Of a stretch of DNA of 64,000 nt, positions 13,101-27,100 are shown one piece after another. The stretch is from Acridotheres tristis (Eukaryota > Chordata > Aves > Passeriformes > Sturnidae), in the NCBI GenBank assembly GCA_037013685.1, contig CM072894.1, positions 25,419,529 through 25,483,528 on the forward strand, given 5' to 3'. How positions within the stretch are numbered: position 1 is the stretch's first letter; the number at the start of each line of letters is the position of its first letter. A program made the position numbers and the translations under genes. Under the pieces are notes generated by a model that worked only from the letters and a program-made list of their open reading frames with translations, was not told the origin of the DNA and searched no databases.

Positions 13101-16100
13101 ATATGTTTGGAATATGTTAAATGAGCCGCTGTCGTGTGCATTTGTTCACGCAGCAGTTGGAGCAGGGAGTATGAAGCCAAGGAGGGAAATGGGTATCACC
13201 TCCCAGGCAGGAGGGAAAGTGCATAAAGGCTTAGTGTAATCATTGGAGCCTAGAGTTTGGCTAAAATATGAGCTTTTTTTTTTTTGTCCAAAACTGTTGT
13301 TGGCATTAGGTAAAGCTCTTGGTAAATTATTGGTAACCATATTTTGGAAGTATTGTATTCCATTACCATATTGTTACAAACTCTTCAAAAGCAGTTTTAT
13401 AGGGTATAGAGAAAATGCAAGATAGATTTCCATTTCCTGAGTGAATAGCTACAACAACTCCTCCAGAACAAATACTTGCATAGATAGATAAAGGATTTGA
13501 TTTCCGACATTTCATGTGCAGCAGTGGCATTCACTCCTGCACAGCAGACTCACTGTTCATGTGCTTTATAAACACAGCAGAAAGTCATCATGTTTTGGTG
13601 CTTACTGGCTTTGGTACCAGCTTTTTGCCATTGTGTTATTTATCCATTGTTCTGGCAAACTCTCACCTAAAACCCATTAAGAAGCAAGAAATTATTAAGC
13701 TGTGATTCTCATCTCTTGTCAGTTCACCACTGAGACAGCCACCACCAGCCCCTTTCCTACAGCATGCTGCTCACTTGAAATGCTTTCCAACTAACCCTGG
13801 GGATCTCACCAAATCTGCACAGGTGGTTGTCAGACAGCCATACCACCCTCCTCTTCTTCACAGAAAGTAGTAGATGAAATCTCTACTTATTGACTATAGC
13901 AGACAAGCCATTTCAGGTGCATGTGGAAGAGAAAAGCCATTTGGTGGGTTTTCACTTCAGCAAAAAGCTCTCACACCAGCTGCAACCCTCAGCTCTGCTC
14001 CTGAGCCCTCCACAATTCTTCCCTCATCCCCTCCTCTCACAGTACCAGTGCTGAGCAGTGAGATGCTGCGTATATCTGCTGTCAGAGCAGCTCTCCAGGC
14101 TGGTGGGAACTGACAGATGGTTGCTCTGAAATATTTCCAAAAGAGGGAAAAAACAGGAGCCTCTCAACCCACTGCAAGTCCCTTGTTCTGGATGCATTGG
14201 TAAGGCAACGTGCTTAAACGAACCAGGGAAAGCAAATGAAGGGGAAGGGTTAGGTTAAAGTAGATCTCAAATCAGAGTCCTCAGGGCAAATTTTTGTGTA
14301 ATCTAAGTTTCCATTCTCTTCCCCAATTGCTCAGCTGTTGCCCAATGTACGAGGGGAGCAGACCCAAGCAAATGAGATTCAGAAAAATCTTGGGAAGTTT
14401 TCTAGGAATCAGTGTTTCACTTTCAGCCATGGCATTCAGATTTCATATTTCTTCATTTGCCATTTGGTTGAAAGGAGTAAGCACGTCCCAGCAACTGGCA
14501 CTGAAATGGGAGAGCCTTGTCTCTGTGCTTGAATTTTGCACTGTTTATTGCAGGAACGCTGGGAACACTGTTAGATGCCCAGGAGGTCTGTCAGAGCTGC
14601 TCTCACTTAGGGTTGGTATTGGTGCTTCTCTGTGCTGTGGCTTTTCCATGTATTCATGGAAAACTCCCCCAGTTTGTCTCTTCTCAGCACTTTCCCTGGC
14701 CTCAGGTTAACCTCTGCACTTCCAGGATCCCTAGATTGGTGATGAAGGAGGAGCTTTAAAGACTCAATATCTCTACTGACTGCTTTGCCTTCAGTAGGTC
14801 TCAACTAATTTGAAGTGGATACGGAGCTATTATAGCCCAGAAAAAATGTTGTTAGTGGGGAAGGGGAGTTGAAGGACAAAATATGAAAACACTGTGCCTT
14901 TCTAGCCCTGGGAAATACAGAGATGTCACAACTCTTTGGGAACAGTATTGCATCACTGACAAAAGCTATTTGAGCTGCTCTTTCTCATTTTTTAATGATA
15001 TTAAATAGCATTCACTCTCTCTCCTCGGGGTATATTCTGAATAATTCCTATCTCACTGTAAACCAAAAGCATTTCCACTAACCTCAGCAAAGACTGACTT
15101 AGTGGAAAGTAGGATTTTGGACCAGATAATTAGGGCATGAAAAACAGGGTGGTCGTCAGGCTTCAAAATTTTTCTCCAATATTTTTGCAATAATCTCTCT
15201 GCAAAGGTGAACATGCAGCAAGGCAACCTGCTTTAATAGTTAACTCAACCCTCCCCATGTAAAAACGATGCTGATCCCTAAACTAAACCAAAAGCCACTC
15301 CTACAGTGGCTACTTTGTTACGCTGATATTTGTCATGATAAAATGGTCAATTTCAACACCTTGCAGTGCTCCTTGGCAGAGATTTGATGGTGCCTTTTTA
15401 TAACTGACAATACAAAACACCAGAGTGCTCAGTTTTTAGCCACGTTACCATTTGAAAACAGTCTTATGCAACAACAGTGTCACCCACATCCTTCTCCCAG
15501 TCCTATCACCATCACCTGTATCACCCAAATTTAAACCGACTGATAAGGGAGGAAAATAGAATCTGAAATATATCAAGTGCCCACATATTTCTTTAAATGA
15601 GGAGAGAAGACAGATGCTATTAAGGACCTCAGCTTGCTGTGCAGGGTGAAGGGAAGCCTGGGATGACAGGAGATGACACGTCCTAGATCTAGGAGGGTCC
15701 ATGCTGGGACTCTGCCTGTACATGAGCCCACAGGAACAACATGTCTGTGGTTTCATTGCTCAAGCTTTGATGTCTCTGTGTATGGCTTTCTTCCCATCCT
15801 ATTGAATATTTTAGTTGAGAAGGCATCCTCCTAATGTGGGCTATAATTTCTATTATTTTCACAGATCACTGATGGGACCATGAACAAGTGAGTGTGTTCA
15901 TCTGCGTTTCTGCTCCTCCACTTTCCTGTCAGCAGTAACAACTCTTTCCTCCTTTTCCTACCCCAGAGAAGCATAAACACTGTGATCATTGTGAGAAATC
16001 CTAATTTACCACCTCTCTTCACTCCAATCCCAAATGTATTTCTATGCTTGCAACAGAAATACTCCAAATACTCTTTCACTGCAGGTTCCCTCCTACAAGA

Positions 16101-16747
16101 TAAAGTATATGAACAAACGTGTGTATCCTTGTACAGACCATGTTGTCCAAGCAAGTACATTCATTTGCTATGGGCCTTTGGGGACCTATCCTTTACAGAG
16201 TGAATGCATTTTATATGATGCTTACACGTCAGCACTTCACACTTCCTCCCCCTGCCCCACCACACTAGATAGCTCAGGTTGGTAATTCACCATTGCTCTG
16301 ACATCTGGCACCACAATCAAAGCAGGATCTCACTTACCAAGGCTGCAAGGCAAGCACATCTGTGTTTCCCTACAGCTTTGTCACCTCATCATGTTTCACA
16401 GCAGCAAGTTCATTGCTGCCCCCGTGACAAGGCTCTTCTGCTACTGAGGGGATGGCTTCCCATCACAATTGTTCTGGCAACAAAACCTGTCCAAGGAGTT
16501 TATCTACGTTCAAACCCCCACCTACAAAAAAAAAAACTACAGGGACTTCACCCCATTCAGGTGTGCTAACTTAACTTTTTCCTGTGATTATGCCCTCATA
16601 CTTTTTAAGGGGATTTGAGTCTGAGAAACTGGAATGTAACATGTCACAGAGATTCAACTATTCTTGCAAAGCAAGTAAGAGTTCCTCTTACACTGTGCTA
16701 TAAAATACTAATGCACACACAGTGAAGCCTGGACTTTAAAAATAATT
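4183..16747. other. Unassigned stretch with a few exon-like segments
   Basis: No known gene or transposon is recognised. Two segments have paired splice-like borders and one open frame each: 5811-5889 (TTGTTTCCAG before, CCTG|GTAAGT after) and 11782-11858 (CACCTCCCAG before, TGGAG|GTGAGT after). The region at 8100-8480 is more GC-rich with long overlapping frames on both strands, which fits composition rather than coding. A10 and G6 runs adjoin at 8828-8843. Confidence 0.4.
8860..8873. repeat. 14-bp perfect palindrome
   Basis: TCAAATGCATTTGA is its own reverse complement. It sits in non-coding DNA just after the A/G run at 8828-8843. It may be a chance palindrome; no factor is assigned. Confidence 0.9.
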
Positions 16748-16783
16748 ACCACCACCACCACCACAAAAAAAAAAAAAAAAAAA
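16748..16783. repeat. (ACC)n microsatellite followed by A19
   Basis: About six ACC units (16748-16764) run directly into nineteen A residues (16765-16783). The compound simple repeat is likely polymorphic. The A run could in principle be the tail of a retrocopy, but nothing recognisable precedes it. Confidence 0.95.
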
Positions 16784-16828
16784 GGAATTTTGATGTAATT
16801 TTGGATGGAAGAGAGGCTGATCGAACTT

Positions 16829-16887
16829 CTACTAAATCAGAGTTTACTCCTATGTTGCTACTAAATTAAGGTTTATTCCTATGCTTC
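16829..16887. repeat. Imperfect tandem duplication, unit 29-30 bp
   Basis: Two copies start with CTACTAAAT (16829-16857 and 16858-16887). They share the pattern CTACTAAAT-A-G-TTTA-TCCTATG, and a third partial CTACT follows. Several differences between the copies point to an older duplication. It lies 45 bases after the ACC/A19 repeat. Confidence 0.9.
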
Positions 16888-19800
16888 CTACTCTATAATA
16901 AAGTATATTTATTTCCAGACCAGAATGTGCACATAGGAACTTACTCTGCCAAGCACAGAATGAATGAGAGGGATATGAGAGGATCTAAGAAGGACTCAGC
17001 TCAACTTTTCCCACTGTGCCCGTTCATAAGTGTATTCAGTGGCACTAAGTCACAAGACAGTTGCCCACCAGCCCTTCCACACGTGACCCTGCTCCAGGAG
17101 CTCTGTGGTCAATGCCCCCAAACCAAAGGCAAATCCTTCACAGAAGTACAATAAAGTCAGTGCAGGAATGAGGGCACTTTACATGTGTAAAGTACTTCTG
17201 TGTCTGAAATGTGATTTGTTGAGATCTGTCATCTCTTTTGTTGGAAATTAAATAATTATTTCAGCAATAGCTGCTTTATCATATGGTATAAAAAAAAAAA
17301 ACCAAAAAAACAAAAAATCAAAACCTAGAAATTATATCAGAAAAACAAAGCTAGAAAAATTTTAAATTTCCATTACCAGTCTCTCTTGGGATCTAGCTGA
17401 TTTTATTTCCTTCATCTTCCCCAACTTTGCTATGTATTATTTCAGTCAATTTGATGTTGAGCAGTGTGGTATTCCTGCTACAGGGTAGGAGCAGGCTCTT
17501 GTATTTGCTTTATTATTGTCAGTTGCTGCACTGTGGTTTTGCTGCTTTTCATATTATCTGCTGCTCATGCTTTGGATTTCTTTCCCTCTCTTTGTTACCA
17601 AATACTGCAACTACAAACCAGGTAAACTTACAGCCATTCCTTCATTTACAGAGCAGGCACCAACACATCTCTGAGATCTGTCTGCAAGTATCCAAGGAAA
17701 AATCAATTCCAGACATACTGTATCAATTTCAGCACTGTAGGAACTGGCAGAGTTTAAATCTCTTAGCTTTGTATGTCTTGAATCAACTCTGCCTTTCTCT
17801 TGCATAGATACAAAGACAGAATAATCTTCCTAACTTTGAGGGAGTTTAATTCAAAGGTGCATCTGTCTAAAGAAATTAAATAAACATGTTCCTCCCAATT
17901 AATACATTTTCTGAGGAAGGGGGAAGATGCAATCACTTGATTTTGATACTTCTAGTGACCATCAGCTAATTTTACCTTAGTCCCACATTCTCTTAAGGAA
18001 TCACAATGGAGTAAAGGCTTAATCTTGTTCTCATTCAAGTCAATAAAAAAATTCCCATTGGTTTAAATTAGAGCATGAGTGATCCTAAAATATTAGTCAG
18101 AATTGCCCAATTTCATTGGCTTAGGCTTAAAGAATCTCTCTTAAGCCACATACTCACTCAAGTTCCTCGTACGCAAAAATACCGGTTTACCAAATGAGGC
18201 CCCAAACCCTGACTCACATGTTCCTTAACTGAACTCCCACTGCAGTACTGTAAATATTACCCAAGGAGTCAGAGATTTGTTCTTTCACCCCTACAGCAAC
18301 ATCACTTTTTTCCCTCCCTAACTCTTCTCCTCTGCAAGCCCCTACACTTTGCCCTGTGCCTTTATAGAAATAGCAAAAGCAATAAACTTTTGTTTCCCTC
18401 TACAAACATTATGAAACTGCTTAATTATTAAAATGCCTGTGTTGTTTCACTGGAGGGAAAAAGTCAAGCTCTGCATGTTCTAATTGTTTGTTTTCTTCTC
18501 AGTTTCCTTGGCATAGGTTTCTTTTTTTTATAAAAGCTTAAGCAAATATTTCTCCAGACTCAGCATTCAAAAAGTTCCTGGTGAATTAAACCAGTTGAGA
18601 CTCACCAATCTGAATCTTTCAATGCAGACATGACAAGGGGACGTGATTTCATTTTATGGTAAGATATCTGCAGGACATCTACGAATCTCTGGAAGAATAC
18701 AGTTGGCCTTTTAAACCCCAAGAGTTATAGTCAAAAACCTTCTTGATCTGTAGCTGAGCTACAGGCAGGGTATTGCAGAAGGTGTTTTCTAGTCAAGCTG
18801 TAGCTGATGCTGTAATAAACTGTGGCTCATGAGATCTTTGTGGCTGCCGGGCCCTCGCATGGGGCATTCAGCACAGCAGCAGCTGTGCAGGCAGGGCTGC
18901 TTCCCCTGCCTTGCCACGAGCACTCCTCACAGCAGTGATGCAGGACGTGGCTCCTGTCTGGAGAAGCAGCCTCCTGTCAAAAATCTCAGGCTCTACCTCT
19001 TGCCCCAGATCAGTCCTGCCTCTGCTGGGAGCTGCCTGCAGGAGCTGCAGGCAGAAGAGAACTCTCACTTCCTTCTCTTGATGAAAATTGTCACCACTAA
19101 GGTTTAAGCTCCCTTTCTCTTTGACTTTTCAAAGCCCCTCAGGCGCTGCTCCAGCAGATGGGCAGCATAAACATGGTGATTCTAGCATATCTGAAGCCAG
19201 CATATGCAGGGGATTTGAGTGTGCTTCATGGCTCCAGTCCAAGTGTCAGCCAGCCTGGGAGGGGTTCCAGCCACAAACGAGTTCAGGACAAATGGACAAA
19301 GTCTTTTTTCAGCCTGGAGAAAGCTGGCTTTGTGAAACATGCCCAGTGAAACCTGGACATATGGTAGCTTTAGCTGCAGAGGACTTCATGTGCATAATCC
19401 GCCTTCCCGCACTTCTGTCGGTGACAGCTGGGAGGTCACTATAATTATCCTGAATTTGGATGCTGAGCGGCACTGAGCACTTGTCTGTTTAGGGGAAGAG
19501 AGAAAATCTGTTTGCAAACGGCTTTTAGCTTAATGTCTTCAAAGTGTGTCTGCCCCTTCTCACTTATAAGGACTGTGCACTGGGAGATCAGGCAGAGGAT
19601 TAATGAAGTGGATACTCATCCACTCGAGGTTTTGTTAAAGCTGAGTCAGTAAAAGTAAAAATTAATTTAAGATTGGAAATAGGCTGGTAAAGAAATGCTG
19701 GGTGTGTTTCTCCTCCTTCCTCCGTCAGTGCTTTGAGAAGGCTTCATGCATGTGGGATGTGGTGTGATCAAGAGGCTAGTCCATGAGGGAGGTTCTCAGA

Positions 19801-20856
19801 AGCAAGTGGAATGAGATATGTTACTTTCTGAGCTGCAAGGAAAAACAGAAGGCAGGTCACTTTGTTCTCTCTTTGCAATGTTTACCTGCTATTTTACCAG
19901 AACTGCAAAACCCGTCTCTGTTAAAAAATTATCTGTACTCTGTCTCAGACTCTTGATGAAGCTGGGAAAGTTTCAATCAGAGAGAGACATACTTAAGGGT
20001 TTATACAGTTTCTCAATTTTTTTCATGAGAACTAAATCCAGTTATTTACCAAGTAACACCCAAAAGGTACTAAAAGAAGCCCAGAAGGATCCAAATTTAA
20101 TGCCAAGAAGACAGCAGAATTGTCCTGATCCTCCATACTAGGGACACGGAACATCATCCTGTGTGCACTACTCGGTTATAGCAATGCAAATTTTTCAGGA
20201 TCAAGAATCTTTTGGGATGGTGGCAGAGTGGGATGCACACAGTGGGCACTTCCAAGTATGTTCCTCAAAACCACATTGTTGTGTCAGTCCTTCCCTTGGA
20301 GGGCAGTAGGCTGGAGGACCTAAGGAGACAGACACTACAGGTCAGAAGCACTGTGGTGTTTCACAAGCAACTTCCAGCGTGGCAATTTGTAGAAGGACCT
20401 CCTGTACCCAGGATGTTCTCCAAATAACAACTGGACTGCCCAGGAAAGTACATACAAAAGCATTCTGTGAGAGAACATGGCACTTTCTGCTTCAGAATTT
20501 GTCCTTAAAATGCACAGTGCCTTCAAACAAGAGAACTGGGGCTTCCTGTCTGTGTTTAACTCTGCTCCTAGGCATAGTTACTGAGTGTCCTTCAAAGTGG
20601 GTAACGTTACTTGCTCTCAGCTATGCAAGCATACTGTGCAAGCAAGGAACTGTAACACGGAGCAGCAGGATGGCATAAGGAGGAGGAGTTTTTAATTTTC
20701 GACTTCTTCATGACCCATAGAGCTAATTTAAATGATTTATATCATTGTATTTAGACAGAATGTGTTATGTTTTTCTCTCTTAAACCCAGAGGGCATTTTT
20801 ACAATGTCTAATACGCTATTTCGGTGCTTTCAATACCAGTTCTTGAATGAACTCTC
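16888..20856. other. Unassigned non-coding stretch
   Basis: No gene is recognised. It includes an A-rich run interrupted by C and T (17290-17324) and an inverted repeat at 17176-17193. The part at 18829-19160 is relatively GC-rich, with longer chance frames on both strands and no family motifs. Confidence 0.45.
17176..17193. repeat. 8-bp inverted repeat with 2-nt spacer
   Basis: ACTTTACA (17176-17183) and TGTAAAGT (17186-17193) are exact reverse complements separated by TG. It may simply be a chance palindrome in AT-rich sequence. Confidence 0.9.
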
Positions 20857-21106
20857 TGATCGTAGAATTGCAGAATGGTTTGGGTTGAAAGAGACCTTAA
20901 AGATCATCTGTTTCCAACCCCTCCACCTTCTACTAGACCAGGCTGCTTAGAGCCCCATCCAACCTGGCCTTGAATACTTCTAGGGATGGGGCATCCATAG
21001 CTTCTCTGGGCAACCTGTTCCAGTGCTTCCCCACCCCCACAGTGAAGCATTTCTTCCTTATATCTAATGTTAACCTGTGTTCTTTCGGCTTCCAGTCATT
21101 ATCCCA
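20857..21106 (-). mobile_element. CR1 LINE, 5'-truncated 3'-end fragment
   Basis: The plus strand reads as the reverse complement of the well-known avian CR1 3' end. It starts with a degraded form of the terminal octamer region (GTAGAATTGCAGAATGG), then GGTTTGGGTTGAAAGAGACC, CCATCCAACCTGGCCTTGAA, GGGATGGGGCATCCATAGC and GGCAACCTGTTCCAGTGC. The element therefore points to the minus strand with its 3' terminus at the low-coordinate end. Compared with the consensus I remember, a short segment before CACCTTCTACTAGACC is missing. Recognisable similarity fades after about 21106. No reverse-transcriptase frame is kept. Subfamily not determined. Confidence 0.93.
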
Positions 21107-24100
21107 GAGTAAAGATAATGACTCCCAGAGTGCTCTGCAAAATCAGAATTCCCTACAAACCATTTACCATCATCTGTCAAATAGAGGTATTTCCCATACA
21201 ATCTAAAGGGGTACAAAACTGTAAAGAACAGATTTATAGTGAGTTATTGTTCAGACTTGGGAGGAGAGGAGACTTTCTGGGTTAGCACAAAGCTTTGAAA
21301 AACAGAGGCCTGAAACACAGCTCTCTGCTCTCTGCAACAGCCCCTGGAGGAAAGTATCATTTATGAAGCATTGAGCTTGCAAGTTAAATGAGCCATGTTG
21401 TGTGATCCGTACATTCAAGAATGGGCTCATGATATGTGTGATGCCGCAGGCTGCTCTTAGAGAAGCAAGTGACACTCCTGGACCAAGATGATTCAGTGTT
21501 TCTGCTTTCCTGGTCTTGCTATTGTGCAGATATTAAAATATGGAAGAAGTACAGGATACAATGTTTATTGTGCACTGCAGTGAATCTCTTCCCAGTCACA
21601 CAGCCAAGTTGGAAGCTAAATTCAAATGAAAACAATTCATTTCAATGAAGATAAATTAAAGTTTGCAAAAGATAATATTTCCCAGAGAGTGCAGCTGAGA
21701 CAGATAGTTTCATCATCATCTTTGGAAGGAGAAGGTCACTTGGGAAGAGGTGAGTGAAAATTATTAGTCGAGTACCTGTCCAACAGCTCTTCACAGTGAA
21801 CTGGATCAGATTCAGCTTTGGTGGATGAAAAATAGCAAGACATGGGCATTCTGTCAGCTGCCCTTTCTCCCTCGCTGACATCAGGGGATTCTCCAGTACC
21901 AGGCTTAAGCTTTTCTCCTAAGAATAATTATCAGATAGAAAACCCTATGGATTCCTCTAAATACCTTAATTCTTTCAGTGCATAAGGTGCTGTCACTGGG
22001 GGTGACAAGATGAAACCACCTTGGAGAACTGACAGAACTAAGCCCATGCTGTTTTCTGCCAGCTTCTGATCCCCTCTGCTCTCTCATCACATGCACCAGT
22101 CAATGCCCATGCCAAAGCAGACAAACACCTCTCACTCACTAGCTGGTAAGTGCAGGGACACCTTTTCCTGTTGTCTGGACCATAAAGCACCAGGAATTGT
22201 GCCAAGGATGACCTGATCTGCTGGTGCTTTTTCCAGCAGTGCCATGTGAAACCCTCCAAGAGGTGGAAGGTAAGAACAACCTCTTGCAACTGCTGCCTAT
22301 TTTTGGGAGAGCAGAGCCCAGAGCTGGCTGGCAGCTGATGGAAATGGGCATGTGTAGTACAGAGCCCAGCAGAAGGTGCTGCAGGGAAGGGGCCACTTGT
22401 GCAGGGGACAGGTAAAATGCCCAGAGGTCAGCTGCAAGAGAGAGGTGCCCACGTGTGCATTAAGTGTGAGTGAAGTGGCAGAACTTTTTAGATCATCATA
22501 AGGCATTTCCCCTCGAACATAAGTTCCTCATTAAGCAGAAGAAATGGATATGGAATTCGGGATGAGTTTTGAAACCATTTTTAACCATAATAATGGAACA
22601 GTAACCAGGAATCCTATTACTTGTGCTTCCCCCCATGGTGATCTTACTTGGTACACTGACTTTCTGGAGCCTTGTGTCCAGCACTATCTAAACAGTGTTT
22701 AGGGCTCTGAACATGTTTGCTTGTTGCATGAAGTCCCCAGCTACTTTAATCTAGTATTAATTCAAGACCAGCATGAGGAAGAAATTAAGATAGTCTGCTT
22801 TTCAAAAGAAAAAAATCTCTTGGACAAGTTTCTAAGCAGTCTTGTGCTTAGAAAAAGAGAGCAAACCCCGGGTTAAACCACTGAAGAGCACATGCAGCCC
22901 TAGTGACCTCCTGGGAAAGATTGTGAATTGAGACTCAGCTGTGTGTTGTTTATCCAGAAGTGATTATGTCAACAAAAATGCATTTATTTTCCTCCGCTGC
23001 TTTTCTGAAAATCTCTTATAATTACCTGTTTGAGATAGCTTTTGATAGCATCTAGCAGCAGAACAACCCTGATTGGCACCTCTGATCACAATATACTAGA
23101 TAGGGTGGAAAACCTGAAGTTTTGCTTTATTTGCTTTAGAGCATTTATTCTTTTTATGCTTGATCCAAAGCCCACCAGATTCCAAATGAAAGTTTTCATT
23201 TCTTCAGGTTTTATTTCAATACCTTTGCCAATAGTCATTTAGTCACAGACTGATGACTAGCATATGGAATCAAAACAATTCTTACAAGGAGATGTTAAAC
23301 AGTGTTTGTGGACAGCAGGGGCTCAACACAGACTTTCACATTGGAGAAAGACGCTCTCTAGGTCACTCCCGAGGTACTTTGGCAGGATAAAGAGTTGGAC
23401 CATGAGTGCTCAAATGGTGTTGTCCATCTGGCACAATTTGGCCAGACGGATTGATTCTTCAATGACCTGAATGCAGCAAACTTCCCCCTAACAAACCCTG
23501 ATTCTGTTATTTCTTCTGGACTTAGAATAACTTGGGAATGCAGATTGTTAGAGCTTAAAAATGCAGTCTCTGAAAAACAGAAACCCGCAGGCAGGTTTTG
23601 TTATAGCCATTTAAATGGATTAACTCCAATACAGGCAAAGTTGGTTACTCTATTTATTTCCCCCTGCCCTGTTTTCATGTGTATTATCTTACTTCCTGCA
23701 ATCCCAGTGGCACAGAAATCAAGCATCTCCTCATTAAAATTCAGAGCTAATAATTTTGGCATCCTCTGTGCAATAAGCAGCTTTATTTCAGATTGCACAT
23801 AGCCTACATTTTGTATCATAGACAGCTTTACAGAGGAGAGCAAGATACATAGTGGCTAAATAAAAGATGAAAGGAGCAGGTTGAACCTTTCAGGCAGGGT
23901 TTTTTTCAGGGCTTTTTTGGCTAGAAGTTCTGCCAGGACTACATTGTCCTTGTGGTCATTAACAGTACAGGATTTTTAAGTTTAGAGTTTTTGTTAGACT
24001 TGCCCCAATACAACAACTCTATACACACAACTGAGATCTTGATTTTTGTGTAAAATGGCTAACCAGCACTCTTTGCATATTTAGAAAGGGTCCTGAATGT

Positions 24101-27100
24101 TTATAAATTTGCAGGTTAGAAAGGAAACAAGACTCAGGTGGCCTGGATCATGAGATGAATCCATTAACTTGGGGTATATTTAAGAGGGAAGATACTAGTG
24201 AATTAAGTCTATTTTGGAAGAAAGGATGTTTTTGTTTGTTTTTTATACTGGGAATTTTTTTTCTCCCTATGTTGCTGGTTGTTGTGCAAATGAAGCTTTT
24301 CACACTGCTCCAGACTTACTGCATTACTGAGGATAAGCTTGGAGGACAAACAGGTTTGTTAATTTTTTTTCATTTTTAATATTTTTTTTTTGGTCTGAGC
24401 TATGGTTTCTGTCTGTGTGTGCATTTCCATGTACACTGTTCATTCCAGTTCTTGCTTTGCATGGAGCAAAAACAAATACATGAATGGTCTCCAAGAGTAC
24501 TCAGGAACAGTCTTCCTGTCCTATAACTCTTCAGTGGATGGAATGTTGACATCCGTGTGCAGAAAATCATGGTAACAGAGGATCTGTAAGCTACAGTCAG
24601 CTCTTGCTGGTTAGAGTGCTATTTTGAAAATTCTCCTAGGCTTAAATCTGTTAAATTTGCATGAGGAAATCATGTGACAGAAACAGATACATTTAAATTT
24701 TTTTTTTATTCTGTTTTCGAGCTACAGGATGACTCCTTCTCACCTGGTTCTTAGATGTTGTTCCTCATCTCTGAAAGTTGAAGTTGCTCTCTGAAAACCA
24801 CTTTGGTTATCTGTAGCACTTGATATGGCTGCTCCTGACTTTGTTTTTAGCACTAAATTATCTATGACAAGCTATCCAATAAGTAGTTATCATAATAGAT
24901 GTTAAGCTTTCCTTTGTTTTTATGGATAATGTGGGCTGCTCCTTCAAATGTAGCTTCCAGCTTTCTGATTGATTCTCCAGTTTGTCAGGTCCCATGTGAT
25001 TCTGCAGATGCAATTGTGTCATCGGTCACTGTTATCAGCTCCAGATTAGCAGGCAGATTGGTTTGCATTCATTAGAAGTATTCTTGGCATTTACCAATTT
25101 GTGTTTCAGAATGTGGATTACCAGTTATCCCTGCATCTTCCCTTGTGACTTGTGGCACATACAAATGTAAACTTCAGCACTAATAGCCTTTTGCAGGTGT
25201 GGTCTAACAATCACAGGTCTCTGCCTTGCATATGCTTTCTCACAGAGTTGCATACTTGTTTATCTGCACCTAGCATTTTATCCTTATCATAGTCCACCGA
25301 CTTTCTCAGTCCCTTGATCATATTTTAACATGGAGAATACCTTCAGTTGGGGAAAAATAACGGTTTCTACTCCGGGTATTATTTACAAGCTGTGAAGAGG
25401 CTTGAAGAGGATGTAATATCACTGACACCACCAACAGATTCCCTGAAACAAAACTGGTTTCTGCAAACCAAGGTACAATACCTTTTGTAGGATGCTGACT
25501 GGGTTGAAGTTTCTCTCTGGGTTTTCATGGTTATTTCTCCACATGTAGAGTTATTTATAGAATGTGAAAAAATCCAGGAGGCTTATTGTTTTATACTATG
25601 GAAACGCTTTATCACTTTAAATGACACTGAACCTGTGTTTTTTCACTTTTCAGTACTAAGATCCGGATGATCTTAGTTTTGGACAACTCTTGGAAGACAA
25701 CATAAAATTTTTTCTGGTGTGACTGCAGGTGGCAATTACATCAGCTGTGTAGGTCTTCAATGTTTATGTTAAGAGGTACTCACAACATTTTCTTTAGAGC
25801 TTACCCTCACAGATTGGGATGCTTATGCTGCAAGCCAGCTATAGGAAATTGTATGTAGTCCCAACTTCATTAGGCATCACCAGGAATATATAATTGGAGT
25901 GGCAGTAGGTATATAAATGGACTTGATAGTATGGTGTCCAGATTTCACTTTAGCAACTATTCTGAAAAAGCTATTGACCTGGAAAGCTAATATTTGATTA
26001 AAGAGATGCTCATAAACCATGTAAACAAATCTATCTCTTTCAAACCAAATTTACTGCTTAAACAGGAATGAGTCTCTCTGGGAGATACTGCTTTCTTTAC
26101 ACTGTTTAGCTGAGAGGATCTCTTCAAAACTTAATTCGTTTGCAAGCACACATGAATTGAGCCAGTCATATATAAAGCTGCAAGATGTGCAGTCTCACAG
26201 ATCTGTGCAGTCTGAAGAACAGCTCAAAAAGTTTCTTAAAGTATTAGAAGATCCTTAAGTGACTGATGCAATAGAAATATGGACTGTTCAGTGGCCGAAC
26301 ACGTTTTCCCAAGAAGACAGAGTGGGATCAAGCCCCTTCCCTCCTACACACAGACATATCACAGTGCCAAAGCAGACAGATTTCACCTGGTTTGCAGGGT
26401 GGTTGGCTTATGGAGAACAGCTTTGGTTTACTGCAGCTGCTCTCTGCTTCACACACTCTGTGTAAGACTTGATCAGCTCCCACTCAGAAGCTGTTACTTC
26501 TTTCCTGTTAGACATGCTGTCCAAGAAAAAAGCTGAGTGTTACAGCTATACATGATCCCATCCTCTCATGATGACCTTTTCATAAGTACTTTAAAGTAAG
26601 ACCTCTGACTGAGGAAAAAAAAACCAAACTAGATGCCACTTCGAGAACAGGTAAAAAAAACTGTAGCCAGGTACCTTTGTATTAGAAACTCAACAGGTTG
26701 GGCCTGAGTCTCCAGCTCCCCAGCAAAGCACAGAGCAAACTGGCAATCAGTAAGGTAAGATAAAGAAAATGCCGGATTTCCAGTGCCGAAGAAAATTATT
26801 TGTGCACTAACAGAATGTGTCTTTTGTTAGTATTATCAGCATAAGTCTCCTTTTCCTAGACAATAAAGATGTGGATCTGAGCTTTGGTAATAACACTGAA
26901 TAAGGCAAGTCTTAAACAGATTGAATTAATAGGAATCCAATGTTCCAAATACACCTTACTTTAACATTCATCTTGCATTTTCTCATAATTTAATTCTGTT
27001 ATTTCTAGTGATAGCTCTTCCCTAGAACTGGGATGTCTTTTTAACTGACTTGAGGCAGAGTGGAATCTCTGGTCTCTTGCTACAGTAGAATGTACTGTTT

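Noticed and set aside
14294..14710. 138-codon plus-strand frame
   Set aside because: No recognisable domain and no plausible gene structure; overlapping frames of similar length occur in other phases.
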